From Teichococcus coralli (lineage in GTDB: Bacteria; Pseudomonadota; Alphaproteobacteria; Acetobacterales; Acetobacteraceae): a DNA stretch of 35,906 bases. Positions within the stretch are counted from its first letter, which is position 1. Every line of letters starts with the position of its first letter. This document shows, piece by piece, positions 7,620-15,196 of the stretch. The position numbers and the translations under genes are program-made. The stretch lies in contig NZ_SNVJ01000029.1 in assembly GCF_009829925.1 (NCBI RefSeq), positions 9,764-45,669 of the forward strand, in the 5' to 3' direction. The notes beneath the pieces were generated by a model. The model did not search any database, had not been told where the DNA came from, and was given only the letters and a program-made list of their open reading frames with translations.

Positions 7620-8277
7620 AGCGCTCCTCCAGCCAGGGGTCGCCGCGGTCATGATAGCCGCGGACTTCCCAGAAGCCGGGCTTATTCTGCGCCAGGAAGG
7701 TGATGCGCTTCACCCATTTCGTGCTCTTCCAGAAATAAAGATGCGGCACGACCACGCGGAGCGGGCCGCCGTGCTGACGGCTCAGGCGCTCGCCCTCCCA
7801 GGAGTGTGCCAGCAGGTTCTCCGGCCGCGCGAAATCGTCCAGCGTCAGGTTGGTGGTGTAGCCGTCATAACCTTCGAAGCTGACGAACTTCGCCTCCGGC
7901 GCCGGCTTCACGAGGTCCAGCAGCGCGCTCACCGCGACACCCTGCCAGGTGTTGTCGTAGCGGGACCACTGGGTGACGCAGTGGATGTCGTTGAAGCGCG
8001 TCTCTTGCGGCAGGGCGGTGAAGGCCGTCCAGTCCAGCGTAACGGGATTCCCGACCAGCCCGTCCAGCGTCAGGCGGAAGCTTTCCTCGGGCAGGTTGGG
8101 CTGGATGCCGAGGTCGAGCACCGGGTAATCCGTCACCAGCCGCTGGCCGGGCGGCAGGCGCTGCTCCGGCGTGGCATGCTGCCCTGTCAGCAGCCGCCCG
8201 GCCTTGGCCCAGGCCTGCTTGGTTTCCACCAGCTTCTGGCGGATGCCACCCGCCTCCGGCTTCTCGTCCTGGTCCAT
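7612..8277 (-). CDS. Sulfite oxidase-like molybdopterin oxidoreductase
   Basis: A 221-residue single-domain protein of the oxidoreductase molybdopterin-binding family (sulfite oxidase fold). The molybdenum-ligand cysteine is C100 in NDIHCVTQWS. Further family marks are GYTTNLTLDDF, HGGPLRVVVPHLYFWKSTKWV and the C-terminal FWEVRGYHDRGDPW. It lacks a twin-arginine signal, haem domain and dimerisation domain, so it is the short cytoplasmic type whose electron partner and substrate are unknown, unlike periplasmic MsrP or SorA. It overlaps the peroxidase gene by 8 bases; together they suggest a sulfur/peroxide redox role, which is inference. Confidence 0.9.
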   Translation of the reverse strand: MDQDEKPEAGGIRQKLVETKQAWAKAGRLLTGQHATPEQRLPPGQRLVTDYPVLDLGIQPNLPEESFRLTLDGLVGNPVTLDWTAFTALPQETRFNDIHCVTQWSRYDNTWQGVAVSALLDLVKPAPEAKFVSFEGYDGYTTNLTLDDFARPENLLAHSWEGERLSRQHGGPLRVVVPHLYFWKSTKWVKRITFLAQNKPGFWEVRGYHDRGDPWLEERYG

Positions 8278-8380
8278 GCTGCGCGTCCCGCTGAGGTTCC
8301 GAGGTTTGCACCCATAGGTGACGCATGGCCGCCGGGATGCAAGAGCGCCTATCCTGGCGGCTGCAACAGGGAATTGCCGG

Positions 8381-10111
8381 ATGCGACGTCTGCTCCTCTC
8401 CTTCTGCCTTGCCCTGGTAGCGGCGCCCGCGGCGGCGCAGGACCTCGCCTCCACCCCCGGCGCGTTGGATGCCCCGCGGCCCCCTGCCCGGGCGACGCGG
8501 CAGATGGTCGCGGCCGCGCATCCGCTGGCGGCGGAGGCGGGGCTGGCGATGCTGCGGGCCGGTGGCTCGGCCGTGGATGCCGCGGTCGCCGTGCAGGCGG
8601 TGCTGTCCCTGGTGGAGCCGCAATCCTCCGGCCTTGGCGGCGGCGCGCTGCTGATGCACTGGAACAGCGAGGCCGGCCACATCACGGCCTGGGATGGCCG
8701 GGAGACCGCACCGGCCGCGGCCACAGCCGAGCTTTTCCTGCGGCCGGACGGCACCCCCCTCACCTTCTACGAAGCCGTGCTCTCCGGCCGCAGCGTCGGC
8801 GTGCCCGGCGCGATCCCGATGCTGGAGGCTGCCCATCGTTCAGCGGGGCACCTGCCATGGGCCGATCTTTTCCAGCCAGCGATCCGCCTCGCGGAGCAGG
8901 GCTTCGAGGTTTCCGAGCGGCTGGCGCGCTCCATCGCCGCCGATGCCGAGCGGCTGCGGCGCGATCCGGCAGCCGCCGCCTATTTTTTCACTGTTGAAGG
9001 CGTTCCCCTCGCCGCCGGCCAGCGCCTGCGCAACCCGGCCCTGGCCGAAACCCTGCGCCGCGTCGCCGCCGGAGGCGCGCAGGCACTGCAAACCGGGCAG
9101 GTCGCGGCGGAAATCGTCGCCGCCGTGGCGCGGCATGGCGACCGGGGCAACGGCATGACGGCCGAGGATCTCGCCGCCTACACGCCGAGGCGGCGCGAGG
9201 CGGTTTGCACGCCCTACCGCATCTGGCGCGTCTGCGGCTTCCCGCCGCCAAGCTCGGGTGGCGTGGCGGTGGCCCAGATCCTTGGCGTGCTGGAGCACTT
9301 CGACATGGCACGGCTCGATCCGGTGGGCGCCGAGGCCGCCCACCTGCTGACCGAGGCCAGCCGCCTCGCCTTCGCCGACCGGAATCTCTACCTCGCCGAC
9401 AGCGACTTCGTCCCGGTGCCCGTCCAGGGCCTGACGGAGGACCTCTACCTCACCCTGCGTGCCCAGTTGGTGGACCGCCTCCGCGCCAACCCCGCGCCGC
9501 GCCCAGGCAACCCGCGCTGGCGCGGCGCGATCTCCGCACCGCAGCCGGCGCAGCCGGAGCACGGCACCAGCCAGGTCGCGATCGTGGACGCCGAGGGCAA
9601 CGCGATCTCGATGACCACCACCGTGGAGGATGCCTTCGGGGCACGTCTGATGGTCGGCGGCTTCATGCTCAACAACGAGCTGACCGACTTCTCCTTCCGC
9701 CCGACCGTCGATGGCCGGCCAGTGGCGAACCGCGTCGAGGGCGGCAAGCGCCCGCGCTCCTCCATGGCGCCGACGCTGGTCTTCGACGGCGAGGGGCGGC
9801 TGGTGGCGGCGCTGGGCTCGCCGGGCGGGGCGCGCATCATCGGCTACGTCGCGCAGACCCTGCTCGGCCTGCTGGACTGGGGCCTCGACCCGCAGGCGGC
9901 GGTTTCCCTCCCGCGCATCGGCAGCCTGGGCACCACGGTGGAACTGGAGGAGGGCACGCCTGCCGCCGCCCTCGCCGCCGACCTGCAGGCGCGCGGACAA
10001 AGGACCGACATCCGCCCCTCGCCTTCCGGCCTGCAGGCCATCCTCGTGACGCCACAAGGGCTGCTGGGCGGCGCCGATCCACGCCGTGAGGGCGTGGCGA
10101 TCGGCGATTGA
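8381..10111 (+). CDS. ggt: Gamma-glutamyltransferase
   Basis: A 576-residue Ntn-hydrolase precursor made as one chain that normally cleaves itself into large and small subunits. The nucleophile is Thr396 in EHGTSQVAIVD, the first residue of the predicted small subunit; upstream are AAAHPLAAEAGLAMLRAGGSAVDA and the PQSSGLGGGALLMHW region, and KRPRSSMAPTLVF is the oxyanion/substrate SSM-P motif. A Sec signal peptide (MRRLLLSFCLALVAAPAAAQ) directs it to the periplasm, where it hydrolyses or transfers gamma-glutamyl groups from glutathione and related peptides. The ATG at 8381 is chosen for the signal peptide. The gene is convergent with the TPP-enzyme gene and shares a hairpin with it. Confidence 0.95.
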   Translation: MRRLLLSFCLALVAAPAAAQDLASTPGALDAPRPPARATRQMVAAAHPLAAEAGLAMLRAGGSAVDAAVAVQAVLSLVEPQSSGLGGGALLMHWNSEAGHITAWDGRETAPAAATAELFLRPDGTPLTFYEAVLSGRSVGVPGAIPMLEAAHRSAGHLPWADLFQPAIRLAEQGFEVSERLARSIAADAERLRRDPAAAAYFFTVEGVPLAAGQRLRNPALAETLRRVAAGGAQALQTGQVAAEIVAAVARHGDRGNGMTAEDLAAYTPRRREAVCTPYRIWRVCGFPPPSSGGVAVAQILGVLEHFDMARLDPVGAEAAHLLTEASRLAFADRNLYLADSDFVPVPVQGLTEDLYLTLRAQLVDRLRANPAPRPGNPRWRGAISAPQPAQPEHGTSQVAIVDAEGNAISMTTTVEDAFGARLMVGGFMLNNELTDFSFRPTVDGRPVANRVEGGKRPRSSMAPTLVFDGEGRLVAALGSPGGARIIGYVAQTLLGLLDWGLDPQAAVSLPRIGSLGTTVELEEGTPAAALAADLQARGQRTDIRPSPSGLQAILVTPQGLLGGADPRREGVAIGD

Positions 10112-10143
10112 AAAAGGCCCGGGGAACGCCGTCCCCCGGGCCC
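10111..10143 (-). terminator. Rho-independent terminator of the TPP-enzyme gene
   Basis: A perfect 9-bp stem (GGCCCGGGG at 10116-10124 with CCCCGGGCC at 10134-10142) with a 9-base loop. On the minus strand it is followed by TTTTT, eight bases after the stop codon of the TPP-enzyme gene. On the plus strand the T-run is lacking, so it serves the minus gene best while capping both convergent transcripts. Confidence 0.8.
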
Positions 10144-10150
10144 TCGCGGC

Positions 10151-11860
10151 TCAGTGCTTCTTGCCGCCGCCCGCCTGGGCGCGCAGGTCGGCGATGGTGG
10201 CGCGGTGCGTCACCTGCTCCGGGTTCACCCGCACCTCGATGATGGCCGGCTTGCCGCTGGCCACCGCCCGCTGGAAGGCGGGCACCAGCTCGCCGTCCTT
10301 CTCCACCACCTCGCCATGCCCACCGAAGCTCTCGATGAACTTGGCGAAGTCCGGGTTGGTCAGCCTGGTGCCGGAGACGCGGCCGGGATAGGCGCGCTCC
10401 TGGTACATGCGGATGGTGCCGTACATGCCGTTGTTGAACACCATCACCACCGGCGCCACGCCGGCCTGGAAGGCGGTGGCGATCTCCTGCCCCGTCATCA
10501 ACGCGCCGCCGTCGCCGACCAGGCCGATCACGGTGCGGTCCGGGTAGGTGATCTTGGCGCCGATCGCCGCCGGCACGGCATAGCCCATGGCGCCGTTGGT
10601 CGGGCCGATGAATTCCTGCTCCGCCGTCACGTGCATGAAGCGGTTCGGCCAGGTGGCGAAGTTACCGGCGTCGCAGGTGAAGATGGTGTCCTTCGGCAGC
10701 ACCTTCTCCAGCGCCTGCAGTTCGCGGGCGAGGTTCAGCGGGCCGGCATAGTCCGGCGCCTCGGCCTGCTTGACGCGGGCGGCATGCACCTCCTTCGTCC
10801 AGGCGGACCAGCGCGCCCCGCCCTTCGCGGCCGGCAGCCTGGCGAGTGCCTCGGCGAAGGCGTTGATCTCGGCGGTGATGCCGAGCGCGGGGCGGTAGAC
10901 GCGGCCGATCTCGGCCTGCTCCGGATAGACGTGCACGATCTTTTGGCCGCCATTGGCCGCCCCTTGGCCCGCCATGTCGAACAGGGTGTAGCCCTGGCTG
11001 ACGGGCTCGCCGATGCGGGTGCCGATGGCGAGGATCAGGTCCGCCTGCTTGGCCTTGGCCACCAGCGCGGCATCGGCGCCAACACCGAGGTCACCGGCGA
11101 AGTTCGGCAGGGTGCAGTCATACAGGCTCTGGCGGCGGAAGCCGACGGCCACCGGCAGGTCCCGCGCCACGCAGAACTCGCGAACCTGCCGACGCGCCTC
11201 CTGCGTCCAGCGCGAGCCGCCCAGCACCACCAGCGGGCGCTCGGCCGCGTCGAGCATGGCCAGCATCCGCTCCATCGCCGCCGGCGCGGGAGAGGCGGGC
11301 GCCACCTCGGCCGGGCCGATGTCGGGGACCGCCACGCGCGCCTTCTGCATCTCCTCCGAGATCGCCACCACCACCGGGCCGGGGCGGCCGGAGGTCGCCA
11401 CGTCGAAGGCATGCGCCATCAGCTCGGGGATGCGCGCGGCGTCGTCGATCTGCGTCACCCACTTGGCGACCGAGCCGAACATCCGGCGGTAGTCCACCTC
11501 CTGGAAGCTCTCGCGGTCGGTCTCGGAGAAGGGGATCTGGCCGACGATCAGCACCAGCGGCGTGCTGTCCTGCATGGCGATGTGCACGCCGATGGCGGCA
11601 TGGCAGGCGCCGGGGCCGCGCGTCACCAGCGCCACGCCGGGGCGGCCGGTGAGCTTGCCATGCGCCTCGGCCATGTTCACCGCGCCCGCCTCGAAGCGGC
11701 AGGTGACCAGCTCAAGCTTGTCCTGGTTGGCGTAGAGGCCGTCCAGCAGATCCAGATAGGACTCGCCGGGCACGCAGAAGGCATGGGTCACGCCCTGGGC
11801 CACCAGCGCGTCGGCCAGGAGCTGGCCGCCGGTTCGTGTTGCTGTGCTCATCCCGTCCAT
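10151..11860 (-). CDS. Thiamine-pyrophosphate enzyme, acetolactate synthase large-subunit type
   Basis: A 569-residue TPP enzyme with the usual three domains: N-terminal PYR domain with catalytic Glu57 in CRFEAGAVNMAEAHG, a central domain (about 190-320), and a C-terminal PP domain with VGDGGALMTGQEIA through VMVFNN, the GDG-NN motif that binds TPP and magnesium. No partner small subunit (ilvN) is adjacent, and relatives of this type are often annotated acetolactate synthase without proof; glyoxylate carboligase, sulfoacetaldehyde or other 2-oxoacid activities remain possible. A GGAGGG stretch lies upstream of the ATG at 11860. The stand-alone RAM-domain gene is divergent across 160 bases and could modulate it; that is speculation. 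Confidence 0.88.
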   Translation of the reverse strand: MDGMSTATRTGGQLLADALVAQGVTHAFCVPGESYLDLLDGLYANQDKLELVTCRFEAGAVNMAEAHGKLTGRPGVALVTRGPGACHAAIGVHIAMQDSTPLVLIVGQIPFSETDRESFQEVDYRRMFGSVAKWVTQIDDAARIPELMAHAFDVATSGRPGPVVVAISEEMQKARVAVPDIGPAEVAPASPAPAAMERMLAMLDAAERPLVVLGGSRWTQEARRQVREFCVARDLPVAVGFRRQSLYDCTLPNFAGDLGVGADAALVAKAKQADLILAIGTRIGEPVSQGYTLFDMAGQGAANGGQKIVHVYPEQAEIGRVYRPALGITAEINAFAEALARLPAAKGGARWSAWTKEVHAARVKQAEAPDYAGPLNLARELQALEKVLPKDTIFTCDAGNFATWPNRFMHVTAEQEFIGPTNGAMGYAVPAAIGAKITYPDRTVIGLVGDGGALMTGQEIATAFQAGVAPVVMVFNNGMYGTIRMYQERAYPGRVSGTRLTNPDFAKFIESFGGHGEVVEKDGELVPAFQRAVASGKPAIIEVRVNPEQVTHRATIADLRAQAGGGKKH

Positions 11861-12020
11861 GACGCTTGCATTCCCTCCGCTGGTCGTCAGACAAGTGGCG
11901 GCACGCTAGCCGAGGCGGCGGTGCGCGGCTACCCCTGGCAAGCGGCGTCTCGCGGCCCTTCCCTGCCCACCCTCTCCGCGCCATGGTGCGCGGCATTTCC
12001 CAATCCTGGAGGCCCGAGCG

Positions 12021-12275
12021 ATGCGAGCGATCTTCGTCATGATCAAGTGCGAGATGGGCCAAGCCTATCAGGTGGCGCGGGAGATGGCCGACAGCATCGA
12101 GGAACTGTCCGAGATGCACTCCATTTCCGGCCAGTACGACCTGCTCGGCAAGTTCTACCTGGAAGGCGACCGCGATATCGGCCTCTTCGTGGTGGAGCGG
12201 GTGCAGACGGTTCCCGGCGTGAAGGATACCTATACGGTGCAGACCTTCAACGCCTTCTCGCGCGCCGCGGGCTGA
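12021..12275 (+). CDS. Stand-alone Lrp/AsnC ligand-binding (RAM) domain protein
   Basis: An 84-residue protein equal to the C-terminal effector domain of Lrp/AsnC regulators, lacking any helix-turn-helix. The pattern IFVMIKCEMGQAYQVAREMAD, then HSISGQYDLLGKF and VPGVKDTYTVQTFNAF is the expected beta-alpha-beta-beta-alpha-beta fold. Such short proteins bind amino acids and form oligomers, and may act as effector subunits of full-length Lrp proteins or enzymes. A GGAGGCC ribosome site lies 7 bases before ATG 12021, so the short form is real and not a truncated regulator. It is divergent from the TPP-enzyme gene. Confidence 0.88.
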   Translation: MRAIFVMIKCEMGQAYQVAREMADSIEELSEMHSISGQYDLLGKFYLEGDRDIGLFVVERVQTVPGVKDTYTVQTFNAFSRAAG

Positions 12276-12375
12276 GGCGCGCCGCGCGGCCGGCCTGCCC
12301 AACGGCCGCCTCGATCCTGCCTCAGGAGTGCCTTGCCAGGGAACGAGGATGCATCGCATTGGAGGAGCCACGCCC

Positions 12376-12639
12376 ATGCGACGCATTCTTCCCGCCTTTG
12401 CCCTGGCCGGTGGCCTGCTGATCGCCGGCTGCCAGAATGCCGACGGCACGACCGATTGGGGCAGCACCCTGGCGCTCGGCGCCGGCGCGGGACTCGCCAC
12501 CGGCCTGCTGATCGGCTCAATCGGTGACGATGGCGACCGCCATCACTACCGGCGTCCCCCGCCGCGCCGCGGGTACGGCTACGGTTACGGATATGGCCGC
12601 CCGCACGGGCATCGCGGCTATTACGGCCGGGGCTGGTAG
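12376..12639 (+). CDS. Small Gly/Tyr/Arg-rich lipoprotein
   Basis: An 87-residue protein. ATG 12376 has GGAGGAG eight bases upstream and gives a lipoprotein signal MRRILPAFALAGGLLIAGC with the lipobox LIAGC; an upstream in-frame ATG would spoil it. The mature part has a glycine-zipper-like segment (LALGAGAGLATGLLIGS), which could insert in a membrane, and a low-complexity C-terminus rich in Gly, Tyr, Arg and His (about residues 58-87). Similar small lipoproteins are common in Alphaproteobacteria with no known function. Confidence 0.75.
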   Translation: MRRILPAFALAGGLLIAGCQNADGTTDWGSTLALGAGAGLATGLLIGSIGDDGDRHHYRRPPPRRGYGYGYGYGRPHGHRGYYGRGW

Positions 12640-12660
12640 CGGCCCCGGCCCTGCAAGGCC

Positions 12661-13200
12661 TCAGCTCTTCAGCGAGTCCGGCACCTTGCCGCCGTTCTCG
12701 GCCAGCTTCTGCATGACCTGCTTGTGCAGCCAGATGTTCATGGCAGCAGAGTCGTTGGGGTCGCCGCTGTAGTTGAGCTCCTTTGCGAGCTCCTTGCGGT
12801 TGTCGAGGCTGCTGTCCAGCCCGAGCAGCTTCATCAGGTCCACGATGGAGCGGCGCCAATCCAGCTTCTGCGGGTTCTTTTCCGCCATTTCCGTCAGCAC
12901 CGCCTCGACGTCCACGGACTGCTGGCCCGCCGCCCCGGGCGCCGGCGTGGCCGCTCCCGCCCCGCTGGGCATCGGTGCCGCGCCGGGCGCCACGGGCGTC
13001 GCCGTGCCGGCTTCCGTACCGGGCGCCGAGGCAGTGGTGATCTTGGGCGCGTCGTCCGTGGCGCTGGGTGTTCCGCCCGCCGGGGCTGCGGGCGCGGCGC
13101 CGGTGCCGCTGCCGGAAGCCGGCGAGGCGCCGTTCGGGGTCGCGGCGCCGGCCTGGCCGTGGCCGAAAATCCTGGACATGATGGAACCAAAAACGCTCAT
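12661..13200 (-). CDS. DUF3597 domain-containing protein
   Basis: A 179-residue protein. The N-terminus MSVFGSIMSRIFGHGQA and the C-terminal domain (about 93-179: VDVEAVLTEMAEKNPQKLDW through KLAENGGKVPDSL) match DUF3597, whose structure is a small helical domain of unknown function. The middle (about 18-90) is a low-complexity linker rich in Ala, Pro, Gly and Thr, likely disordered. GGAGAG precedes ATG 13200. It is divergent from icd. No signal peptide or membrane helix is evident. Confidence 0.88.
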   Translation of the reverse strand: MSVFGSIMSRIFGHGQAGAATPNGASPASGSGTGAAPAAPAGGTPSATDDAPKITTASAPGTEAGTATPVAPGAAPMPSGAGAATPAPGAAGQQSVDVEAVLTEMAEKNPQKLDWRRSIVDLMKLLGLDSSLDNRKELAKELNYSGDPNDSAAMNIWLHKQVMQKLAENGGKVPDSLKS

Positions 13201-13218
13201 GCGACTCTCCTCGAAAGC

Positions 13219-13234
13219 GGACCCGAAAGGGTCC
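13219..13234 (-). other. Small hairpin with tetraloop in the DUF3597 leader
   Basis: GGACCC, GAAA, GGGTCC forms a perfect 6-bp stem, 19 bases upstream of the DUF3597 start. It could fold in the untranslated leader. A GNRA-type loop exists only if read on the plus strand. Functional value is uncertain. Confidence 0.25.
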
Positions 13235-13433
13235 CGGCCTTCAACGCCGCGCTTGGGGTGAAGGTTTTGCCTGCCGCGCCGGCCGGTTTGCCGCGCGGCC
13301 GCCCTTGCCGCGCCCAGCCGGCGGTGCGATTGTCCGCCCCGACCCTGCCGCCGGCGGGCTTGCGGGCGCGCCCCTGCGTGTCGCCCGGGCAGCTCCCCGG
13401 CGGCGAACCGATGGCGTCCAGACGAGGATCAGC

Positions 13434-14645
13434 ATGGCCAAGATCAAGGTGAAGAACCCTGTCGTCGAGCTCGACGGCGATGAGATGACCCGCATCATCT
13501 GGGGGTTCATCAAGGACAAGCTGATCGTCCCCTATCTCGACATCGACCTGAAGTACTACGACCTCGGCATCGAGTACCGCGACCAGACCGACGACCAGGT
13601 GACGGTGGATGCGGCCAACGCCATCAAGCAGTACGGCGTCGGCGTGAAGTGCGCGACCATCACCCCGGACGAGGCGCGGGTGAAGGAGTTCGGCCTGAAG
13701 AAGATGTGGCGCTCGCCCAACGGGACGATCCGCAACATCCTCGACGGCACCATCTTCCGCGAGCCGATCATCTGCCAGAACGTGCCCCGCCTGGTGCCGC
13801 ACTGGACGAAGCCGATCGTCGTCGGCCGCCACGCCTATGGCGACATCTACCGCGCGGTCGAGATGAAGGTGCCGGGCGCCGGCACCGTCAAGATGACCTA
13901 CATCCCCGAGGGTGGCCAGCCGCAGGAGATCGGCGAGTTCGCTTTCAAGGGCGCCGGCGCTGCGATGATGCAGCACAACCTGAACAGCTCGATCGAGGGC
14001 TTCGCCCGCGCCTCCTTCAACTATGGCCTGGCGCGCAACTTCTCGGTCTACTTCAGCCACAAGAACACGATCCTGAAGGCCTATGACGGCAACTTCAAGG
14101 ACATCTTCCGCTCGATCTACGACGCCGAGTTCAAGGCCGAGTTCGAGAAGCGCGGCCTGACCTACGAGGACCGCCTGATCGACGACATGGTGGCCTCCGC
14201 CCTGAAGTGGGAAGGCGGCTACATCTGGGCCTGCAAGAACTACGACGGCGACGTGCAGTCCGACATCGTGGCGCAGGGCTTCGGCTCGCTCGGCCTGATG
14301 ACCTCCGTGCTGCTCTCCCCGGACGGCAACACGGTGGAGTCCGAGGCGGCGCACGGCACCGTCACCCGGCACTATCGCGAGCACCAGAAGGGCCGCGAGA
14401 CCAGCACGAACCCGATCGCCTCGATCTTCGCCTGGACCCGCGGCCTGGCCTATCGCGGCAAGTTCGACGGCACGCAGGATGTGGTGGACTTCGCCAACGC
14501 GCTGGAGCAGGTCTGCATCGAGACCGTCGAGAGCGGATACATGACCAAGGACCTCGCCGTGCTGATCGGCAAGGGGCAGTCCTGGCTGAACACCCAGAAC
14601 TTCCTGGCCAAGCTGGACGAGAACCTGAAGAAGAAGATGGGCTGA
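13434..14645 (+). CDS. icd: NADP-dependent isocitrate dehydrogenase (eukaryote-like homodimeric type)
   Basis: A 403-residue enzyme converting isocitrate to 2-oxoglutarate with NADP in the TCA cycle. The opening KVKNPVVELDGDEMTRIIW, WRSPNGTIRNILDGTIFREP (isocitrate-binding Ser/Asn/Arg residues), YDGDVQSDIVAQGFGSLG (metal-binding Asp residues) and EAAHGTVTRHYREH (NADP region) are those of the IDH type shared by mitochondria and Alphaproteobacteria, not the E. coli type. The frame stays open upstream, but homology starts at MAKIKVKNP, so ATG 13434 is used. It is monocistronic, with a strong terminator downstream and a divergent DUF3597 gene upstream. Confidence 0.97.
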   Translation: MAKIKVKNPVVELDGDEMTRIIWGFIKDKLIVPYLDIDLKYYDLGIEYRDQTDDQVTVDAANAIKQYGVGVKCATITPDEARVKEFGLKKMWRSPNGTIRNILDGTIFREPIICQNVPRLVPHWTKPIVVGRHAYGDIYRAVEMKVPGAGTVKMTYIPEGGQPQEIGEFAFKGAGAAMMQHNLNSSIEGFARASFNYGLARNFSVYFSHKNTILKAYDGNFKDIFRSIYDAEFKAEFEKRGLTYEDRLIDDMVASALKWEGGYIWACKNYDGDVQSDIVAQGFGSLGLMTSVLLSPDGNTVESEAAHGTVTRHYREHQKGRETSTNPIASIFAWTRGLAYRGKFDGTQDVVDFANALEQVCIETVESGYMTKDLAVLIGKGQSWLNTQNFLAKLDENLKKKMG

Positions 14646-14673
14646 GGCAGCTCAGGCGGCTTCCGGAACCGGC

Positions 14674-14698
14674 GGGCACCCCCAGGGGTGCCCGTTTT
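14674..14698 (+). terminator. Rho-independent terminator of icd
   Basis: A perfect stem GGGCACCC / GGGTGCCC with a tight C-rich loop followed by GTTTT, about 29 bases after the icd stop codon. Confidence 0.85.
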
Positions 14699-14756
14699 GC
14701 GTTGGTCCCTTGCCGTTACGGCGGCGTGCAGCGCCGCCGCGACGGCACCGGCGGGC

Positions 14757-15116
14757 TCATTCCGTCACGGCCCGGGTCGTGCCGGCCCGGCGGTTCCAGA
14801 ACAGCGTCACCTTTGAGACGCTGCACAGGTTCAGCGCCTCCCATTCCGACTCATCGCCATCCTCATAGACAACCTTCAGATCCCATTTGCAGGTGCGCGC
14901 GCGCGGATTGAAGGTGACGTTCACCGTGCTGCCGTCGGGCACCGCGTCGCGGCCCATGATGTCATCGCCCCATGAGGAGCTGCTCGCGGGACTGACATAG
15001 ACTTCGTCGATCTGGTAGCCGGTGCGGTTGACGAGGCGGAAATCCAGCGCGCTCTGGGCATGCGCCACGCTGGACACGGCCAGCGCCAGCAAGGCGAGGG
15101 CGAACGGAACGCGCAT
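14757..15116 (-). CDS. Small secreted protein of unknown function
   Basis: A 119-residue protein with a Sec signal peptide (MRVPFALALLALAVSSVAHA) and AGGAGA before ATG 15116. The mature part is a single beta-rich domain with the pattern FRLVNRTGYQIDEVYVSPA, WGDDIMGRDAVPDGSTV and CKWDLKVVYEDGDESEW, with two cysteines (Cys 76 and 97) that could form a disulfide in the periplasm. Alphaproteobacterial relatives are often mislabelled argininosuccinate lyase in databases, with which it shares nothing evident. Function is not known. Confidence 0.8.
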   Translation of the reverse strand: MRVPFALALLALAVSSVAHAQSALDFRLVNRTGYQIDEVYVSPASSSSWGDDIMGRDAVPDGSTVNVTFNPRARTCKWDLKVVYEDGDESEWEALNLCSVSKVTLFWNRRAGTTRAVTE

Positions 15117-15196
15117 GACAATCTCCTGTCGAGGCCGGCGGTTCCGCAATTGTCCACGGAGTTTGTCAACAAATACCTTCTTCTGCGCCGCCGGGA

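Noticed and set aside
10154..12421. 755-codon plus-strand open frame opposite the TPP enzyme
   Set aside because: Composition (Arg, His, Gly rich) and lack of any recognisable motif mark it as a shadow; the minus-strand enzyme is clear.
13305..13433. N-terminal extension of icd
   Set aside because: The extra residues are not conserved in isocitrate dehydrogenases; ATG 13434 begins the known N-terminus.
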